Shown here piece by piece: positions 5,469 through 8,959 of a DNA stretch of 8,959 nucleotides (its first letter is position 1; each line of letters starts with the position of its first letter). A program made the translations under genes and the position numbers. This stretch comes from SAR324 cluster bacterium (GTDB taxonomy: Bacteria > SAR324 > JACQKK01): NCBI GenBank assembly GCA_022572825.1, contig JACZVE010000098.1, positions 1 through 8,959 on the forward strand, read 5' to 3'. Under the pieces are notes generated by a model. That model was not told where the DNA came from and did no database searches. It was given only the letters and a program-made list of their open reading frames with translations.

Positions 5469-6452
5469 ATGTCGAGTCAAACAGCCTACGCTCCGCAGTT
5501 CCGCCTGCAGCGCTCCAGCCTGTTCGTGCCCGCTACCTCGCCGCATTTCTTCGCCAAGGCCGCTGCGAGCGCGGCGGACGGCATCATCCTGGACCTGGAG
5601 GACGCCGTCTCTCCGGGCAAGAAGGAAGCGGCGCGGAATGCCGCCATTGGCGCGCTGAACGAGGTGGACTGGGCGGATAAGAACATGGCCGTGCGCGTCA
5701 ATGGCCTGGATTCGCCGCTTACCTACAAAGACGTCACGGGCCTGGTGGAAAGCTGCCCGCGCCTGGACCTGATCGTGCTGCCCATGGTCAACGTGCCGGC
5801 GGACGTCGCGTTCGTTTCCACGCTGCTGGAGCAGATCGAGGGCGGGCTGGGCCGCGACGCGCACGTCGGCATCGAAGGCATCATCGAAACGCCCCTGGGT
5901 CTGGAGAACGTCTCGGAGATCGCGCGCGCCGGGGGACGGCTGGAGGCGCTCAGCTTCGGCGCGGGCGACTACGCGGTGGGGATGAAGATGCGCAACCGCA
6001 AGATCGGGGCCGCGGACCCCGACTACGCGGTGGTCGAGCCGGGCGAGGACGGTGCGCCGGCCCGGCGCCACCTGGGCGACCAGTGGCACTTCGTCATGGC
6101 CCGCCTGGCCAACGCCTGTCGCGCCCACGGTCTGCGCCCGCGGGACAGCGCCTATGCCGACTTCCGGGATCTGCAGGGCTACCGCGCTTCCTGCCTGCGC
6201 GCGGTCGCGCTGGGGTTCGAGGGCAAATCTTGCATTCATCCCAGCCAGATCGCCATCGCCAACGAGGTCTTCTCTCCCACGGAGGAGGAGACCGCCTGGG
6301 CGCGGGGCCTGCTGGAAACCCTCCATGCCGGCATCGAGGAGGGGCGCGGCGCGGTGGCCGTGCGGGGCGAGATGGTGGACCTGGCCAACATCAAGCTGGC
6401 CGAAAACGTGCTGGCCAAGGCGGAACGGATAGAAGCGCGCAAGCAGCGCTAG
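5469..6452 (+). CDS. CitE/HpcH-family CoA-ester lyase (malyl-CoA/citramalyl-CoA lyase-like)
   Basis: Members of this cytoplasmic TIM-barrel family reversibly cleave beta-hydroxyacyl-CoA thioesters (L-malyl-CoA, beta-methylmalyl-CoA, citramalyl-CoA) by a Mg-dependent Claisen-type reaction. Visible motifs: RLQRSSLFVPA (12-22), LDLEDAV (41-47), RVNG (76-79, substrate Arg), GIEGIIETPLG (134-144, metal-binding Glu expected at E140), FGAGDYA (163-169, metal-binding Asp expected at D167), DFRDLQGYR (231-239) and GKSCIHPSQ (252-260). The pattern is closer to bacterial malyl-CoA/methylmalyl-CoA lyases than to the citrate lyase beta subunit. The frame opens further upstream at TTG 5388, but ATG 5469 is chosen because family homology begins soon after it and GAGG lies 9 nt before it. 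Its length of 327 aa is normal. A CoA-transferase gene follows after 52 nt. The substrate is undetermined. Confidence 0.9.
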   Translation: MSSQTAYAPQFRLQRSSLFVPATSPHFFAKAAASAADGIILDLEDAVSPGKKEAARNAAIGALNEVDWADKNMAVRVNGLDSPLTYKDVTGLVESCPRLDLIVLPMVNVPADVAFVSTLLEQIEGGLGRDAHVGIEGIIETPLGLENVSEIARAGGRLEALSFGAGDYAVGMKMRNRKIGAADPDYAVVEPGEDGAPARRHLGDQWHFVMARLANACRAHGLRPRDSAYADFRDLQGYRASCLRAVALGFEGKSCIHPSQIAIANEVFSPTEEETAWARGLLETLHAGIEEGRGAVAVRGEMVDLANIKLAENVLAKAERIEARKQR

Positions 6453-6504
6453 CACTGGGCACTGGCATCGTTCGCATCCTGATCCGCGCCGCAGAGGAGC
6501 TTCC

Positions 6505-7710
6505 ATGACCGATCCGCCCGCCCCGCTGGAGGGCATCCGGGTGCTGGACATCGCCACCTTCATCGCCGCACCGTTCTCCGCCACGGCTTTGGGCGAGTTC
6601 GGCGCGGAGGTGATCAAGATCGAAAAGCCGGCGGTGGGAGACTCCCTGCGCGAATTGGGCACGAGGAGCCCGGCGGGCGACTCGTACAACTGGCTCAACG
6701 AGTCCCGCAACAAAAAATGCGTCACCCTGGACCTGCGCGAGCCTCGCGGCGCGGAGCTGTTCAAGGAGCTGGTCGCCGGCGCGGACGTGGTGGTGGAGAA
6801 CTTTCGCCCCGGGACGCTGGAAAGATGGGGCCTGGGCTACGAGGCGCTGCGCCAGGTCAACGAGGGCGTGATCCTGCTGCGGATCACCGGTTACGGTCAG
6901 ACCGGGCCCAAGCGGCACCTGCCGGGATTTGCCCGCATCGCCCACGCCTATTGCGGGCTGTCCTACCTCACCGGGCAGCCGGACACGCCGCCCCTGATGC
7001 CCGGTTCCACGACGCTGGCGGACTACCTGACGGGTATTTACGGCGCCTACGGGGTGTTGCTGGCCTTGCGGGTGCGGGACAAGACCGGTCAGGGACAGGT
7101 GATCGACATCGCACTCTACGAGCCCATGTTCCGCTTCCTGGACGAGCTGGCCCCCGTGTATGCCGCCACGGGCAAGGTGCGCGAGCGGATGGGGGCGGAC
7201 ACCTACAACTCCGTGCCCCACAGCCACTACCCCACCCGGGACGGCCAGTGGGTGGCCATCGCCTGCACCAACGACAAGATGTTCGCCCGTTTCGCGGAGA
7301 TGATGGGCCGCCCCGAGCTGGCCGCGGCGGACGCCTACGGCAAGAAGGCGGCGCGGCTGGCCCAGCGCGCCGAGGTGAACCGCATCGTCTCCGAGTGGAC
7401 CGCCGGCCTGACGCGCGACGAGGTGCTGGCGCGCTGTGCCGAAGGAGAGGTGCCCTGCGGCCCCATCAACAGCATCGCCGACATCTTCGCCGACGAGCAC
7501 TACGCCGCCCGCGGCGACCTGCTCAAGGTGAACGACCCGCGCGCGGGCGAGGTCGTCGTGCCGGCGCCCATGCCGTTTTTGTCCGCCACCCCGGGCAGGC
7601 TGGAACACCTGGGCCAGGCGATGGGGGCGCACAACGAGGAAGTGTTTTGCCGGTGGCTGGGCCTGAGCGCGGGAGAGCTGGATGAGCTGAAGGCGGCCGG
7701 GATCGTCTAG
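6505..7710 (+). CDS. CaiB/BaiF family III CoA-transferase
   Basis: Family III CoA-transferases move CoA between carboxylic acids through a covalent aspartyl intermediate, in the cytoplasm as interlocked dimers. The 401-aa protein shows the family order: LEGIRVLDIATFIAAPFSA (8-26), LGEFGAEVIKIE (29-40), NESRNKKCVTLDL (65-77), DVVVENFRPGTLERWGL (94-110), ITGYGQTGP (127-135), and TTLADYLTGIYGAYG (169-183), where D173 is the expected catalytic Asp. GQGQVIDIALYEPMF and CGPINSIADI follow. AGAGGAG ends 5 nt before the ATG. The lyase gene is 52 nt upstream, so the pair could activate a hydroxy acid (for example malate, methylmalate or citramalate) with CoA from a donor such as succinyl-CoA and then cleave it. 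Such transferase-lyase pairs occur in itaconate degradation and the 3-hydroxypropionate bicycle. Which acid is used cannot be told from sequence. Confidence 0.94.
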   Translation: MTDPPAPLEGIRVLDIATFIAAPFSATALGEFGAEVIKIEKPAVGDSLRELGTRSPAGDSYNWLNESRNKKCVTLDLREPRGAELFKELVAGADVVVENFRPGTLERWGLGYEALRQVNEGVILLRITGYGQTGPKRHLPGFARIAHAYCGLSYLTGQPDTPPLMPGSTTLADYLTGIYGAYGVLLALRVRDKTGQGQVIDIALYEPMFRFLDELAPVYAATGKVRERMGADTYNSVPHSHYPTRDGQWVAIACTNDKMFARFAEMMGRPELAAADAYGKKAARLAQRAEVNRIVSEWTAGLTRDEVLARCAEGEVPCGPINSIADIFADEHYAARGDLLKVNDPRAGEVVVPAPMPFLSATPGRLEHLGQAMGAHNEEVFCRWLGLSAGELDELKAAGIV

Positions 7711-7749
7711 TGTGGTGACTCAGCAATTCACGCAAATCAACAAAAGTAA

Positions 7750-7781
7750 GAGCGATGGGCGAAACCGCTTCTCCCTCGCTC
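7750..7781 (+). terminator. Candidate hairpin downstream of the CoA-transferase
   Basis: GAGCGA-t-GGG (7750-7759) pairs with CCC-TCGCTC (7773-7781), 9 bp with one bulged T and a 13-nt loop. It begins 40 nt after the CoA-transferase stop. No T run follows, so it may be an mRNA 3'-end stabiliser rather than an intrinsic terminator. Confidence 0.3.
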
Positions 7782-7865
7782 CTTGACGGGGAATCCCTCG
7801 GTAAGCGGGGGTGCGTGCGAAATATGATGGGAAAAAGCGAAACTCACAGGAAACCCAGAGCACTC

Positions 7866-7894
7866 GTGACCGTTAAACGAATTACGGATAAAAA
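7866..7894 (+). promoter_or_regulatory. Candidate promoter for the PAS sensor gene
   Basis: GTGACC (7866-7871) and TAAAAA (7889-7894) each match 4 of 6 sigma-70 consensus bases with a 17-nt spacer, in an AT-richer stretch upstream of the sensor. It would give a leader of roughly 110 nt that includes the 7942-7960 hairpin. By-eye prediction. Confidence 0.3.
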
Positions 7895-7941
7895 GGACAA
7901 ATTTCCAAGACTCTCGACGGTTTTCTACCTGTTGCGCCTAT

Positions 7942-7960
7942 CTCACCCAGTGAGGGTGAG
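7942..7960 (+). promoter_or_regulatory. Perfect 7-bp hairpin in the sensor leader
   Basis: CTCACCC (7942-7948) and GGGTGAG (7954-7960) are exact reverse complements around AGTGA. The nearest T-rich stretch (7977-7983) is 16 nt further on, too far for a standard terminator. It could be an operator or leader structure for the downstream gene. Confidence 0.4.
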
Positions 7961-8012
7961 CGAGTAAGCAACGGCGTTTTCTTGGCCTTGACCTCCAAGT
8001 AAAGGGAAAATT

Positions 8013-8819
8013 GTGGGCTCCAAAAAGACCAAAGCCGAACTCATTGCCGAAAATGAGGCTCTGCGAAGCCGGGTGGCGGAACTCGAACGGAACGGGAATC
8101 AAGAGCCGTTCATGCAACCGGGTTCGCCGGGGAAAGCCGAACAGGGCGAGGGCATGGAGCGGCTGCAAAATATTCTTGCGGCGATTCCTCATGGCATCGT
8201 GGAAATTGATACCGCTGGGAAAGTCCTCTACGGCAATCCCGCCTATCACAAAATCCTTGGATACGGCGACGGGGAACTCATTGGGACGTCGCTTCTGGAC
8301 AGGACGGAGTCTGAGGAGGAGCGAAAGTCATTGAGCGACTTTCTTGCCATGATGGCGAGAGATCAGCCTCCGCCAAAACCCTATTTCACGACGAGGCGTA
8401 CAAAGAACGGGAGTAGGATCGATTTACAGGTGGACTGGAATTACCAACGAGATAGAGAAGGCAACCTGGTCGGGTTTACCTCCGTGCTTACGGACATCAC
8501 CGAGCGCAAGCAGGTCGAAGAGGCCCTGAGGAAAAGTGAGGGACGAGTCCGTGCTATAGCCGATTCCGTCCCCGTGCTGATTACCTATGTGGACAAGGAT
8601 CATCGGTTCCAGTTCAACAACAAGACTTACGAGGAATGGCGCGGCTTGGCCCCAGGGGAATTCACCGGAAAACACCTGCGGGAAGCCTTGGGCGATGAAG
8701 CCTACGACAAAATCCTGCCCTATGTGCAGGGGGTGTTGGCAGGAGAGGAGCAGGTCTTTGAAACCGAAGTCCCCTACAAAGGCGCCGGAAAACGCTTTGT
8801 CTGCGCGGTACGTGCCTGA
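8013..8819 (+). CDS. PAS-PAS sensor protein, N-terminal part (frame ends early by frameshift)
   Basis: This is the input half of a probable signalling protein such as a PAS histidine kinase or diguanylate cyclase. It starts at GTG with AAAGGGA 5 nt upstream. Residues 6-26 (TKAELIAENEALRSRVAELER region) look like a coiled coil. PAS1 spans about 49-167, with NILAAIPHGIVEID, GNPAYHKILGY and the closing DITERK (161-166). A short helical linker EEALRKSE leads to PAS2 from about 175, with DSVPVLITYVDKDHRF and FNNKTYEEWRG. No signal peptide or membrane helix is seen, so it should be cytoplasmic. The frame stops at TGA 8817-8819 in the middle of PAS2, after RFVCAVRA, while the expected rest of PAS2 continues in another frame from 8806. 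Base composition is less GC-rich than in the upstream genes. The output domain is not visible. Confidence 0.8.
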   Translation: MGSKKTKAELIAENEALRSRVAELERNGNQEPFMQPGSPGKAEQGEGMERLQNILAAIPHGIVEIDTAGKVLYGNPAYHKILGYGDGELIGTSLLDRTESEEERKSLSDFLAMMARDQPPPKPYFTTRRTKNGSRIDLQVDWNYQRDREGNLVGFTSVLTDITERKQVEEALRKSEGRVRAIADSVPVLITYVDKDHRFQFNNKTYEEWRGLAPGEFTGKHLREALGDEAYDKILPYVQGVLAGEEQVFETEVPYKGAGKRFVCAVRA

Positions 8820-8959
8820 CTTCGGAGAAAAACAGGAGGTGATCGGGTTTTATGCGGCCATTATGGATATCTCCGAAAGGCAACGGGCCGAAGCGGCATT
8901 GAGGGAAAGCCGTGAGTTAGAAAGACAGGCTCATGCTCGGCTGAACGACGCTGTTGAGT
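8806..8959 (+). pseudogene. Frameshifted continuation of the PAS sensor, 3' partial
   Basis: From 8806 the other frame reads RYVPDFGEKQEVIGFYAAIMDISERQ (given here in short: RYVPDFG, then GFYAAIMDISERQ), exactly the last strands of a PAS/PAC domain. It then enters a helix, AEAALRESRELERQAHARL, and stays open to the window end. Joined to the upstream frame, the junction would read RFVCA-RYVPDF, with the right spacing if one GC or CG pair has been lost from a GCGCG-type run near 8803-8808. This is therefore the same gene, broken either by a real 2-nt deletion (or 1-nt insertion) or by a sequencing/assembly error. The rest of the protein lies beyond the window. Confidence 0.75.

Larger units (their letters stand above)
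7711..8012 (+). other. Non-coding region upstream of the PAS sensor
   Basis: This 302-nt stretch is clearly more AT-rich than the CoA genes before it. A 70-codon frame at 7755-7967 lacks a good ribosome site or recognisable motifs and is not called. The region contains hairpins at 7750-7781 and 7942-7960 and a possible promoter at 7866-7894. The composition shift suggests a boundary between blocks of different history. Confidence 0.5.

Noticed and set aside
5385..6764. 459-codon open frame on the minus strand across the lyase gene
   Set aside because: It is antisense to the well-supported CitE-like gene and has the composition of a reverse-strand shadow.
6391..7632. 413-codon open frame on the minus strand across the CoA-transferase
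   Set aside because: It covers a gene with full family motifs on the + strand; its product is a His/Gly/Val-rich shadow with no domain.
7755..7967. 70-codon frame between the CoA-transferase and the sensor
   Set aside because: No convincing ribosome site, no motif, and it overlaps the arms of two hairpins. It could be real but cannot be supported.
8806..8819. Programmed ribosomal frameshift in the sensor gene
   Set aside because: No slippery heptamer, stimulatory stem or ribosome-site-like element is seen at the junction; a simple dinucleotide loss is more economical.

Overview
This is a GC-rich bacterial window with every recognisable gene on the + strand. It holds the end of a flagellar structural operon, a CsrA/FliW regulatory pair, an NRDE (TANGO2-like) protein, a two-gene acyl-CoA module, and the start of a PAS sensor gene that is broken by a frameshift. 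FliW, and a CsrA with a long C-terminal tail, argue against an enteric or typical beta/gammaproteobacterium. They fit a deltaproteobacterial-type, Nitrospirota-like or other deep-branching flagellated lineage. That placement is inference; no rRNA or tRNA is present to fix it.

Positions 1-2747 carry flgK (5' end outside the window) and flgL, 14 nt apart. They encode the two hook-filament junction proteins. FlgL is long (414 aa) and has a perfect Asp-box motif in its middle region. A 362-nt stretch follows with no convincing gene but several hairpins. One displays a copy of the csrA Shine-Dalgarno sequence in its loop, which suggests a CsrA-responsive leader. Positions 3110-3937 carry csrA then fliW, separated by an 87-nt spacer containing a strong stem-loop. 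Known biology: FliW binds CsrA and flagellin, so CsrA activity follows flagellar assembly. Placing this switch right behind flgKL matches that role.

Positions 3938-4257 hold a 34-nt near-perfect palindrome (likely terminator or binding site) and a candidate promoter for the NRDE-domain gene at 4258-5091. A second non-coding stretch (5092-5468) leads to a CitE/malyl-CoA-lyase-like enzyme (5469-6452) and a CaiB/BaiF family III CoA-transferase (6505-7710). Together these could activate a hydroxy-dicarboxylate as its CoA thioester and then cleave it to two smaller products (for example a malyl-, methylmalyl- or citramalyl-CoA type step). The substrate cannot be read from sequence.

After 7710 the base composition becomes visibly less GC-rich. 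A 302-nt non-coding region with two hairpins precedes a GTG-started PAS-PAS sensor protein. Its frame ends early at 8819, but the second PAS domain continues in another frame from 8806 to the window end. The best explanation is loss of one GC/CG dinucleotide, by mutation or by sequencing error.

I saw no CRISPR array, insertion sequence, tRNA, rRNA or replication origin. The most interesting signals are the csrA leader architecture, the fliW upstream stem-loop with its very tight Shine-Dalgarno spacing, the 4040-4073 palindrome, and the lyase/CoA-transferase pair of unknown substrate.
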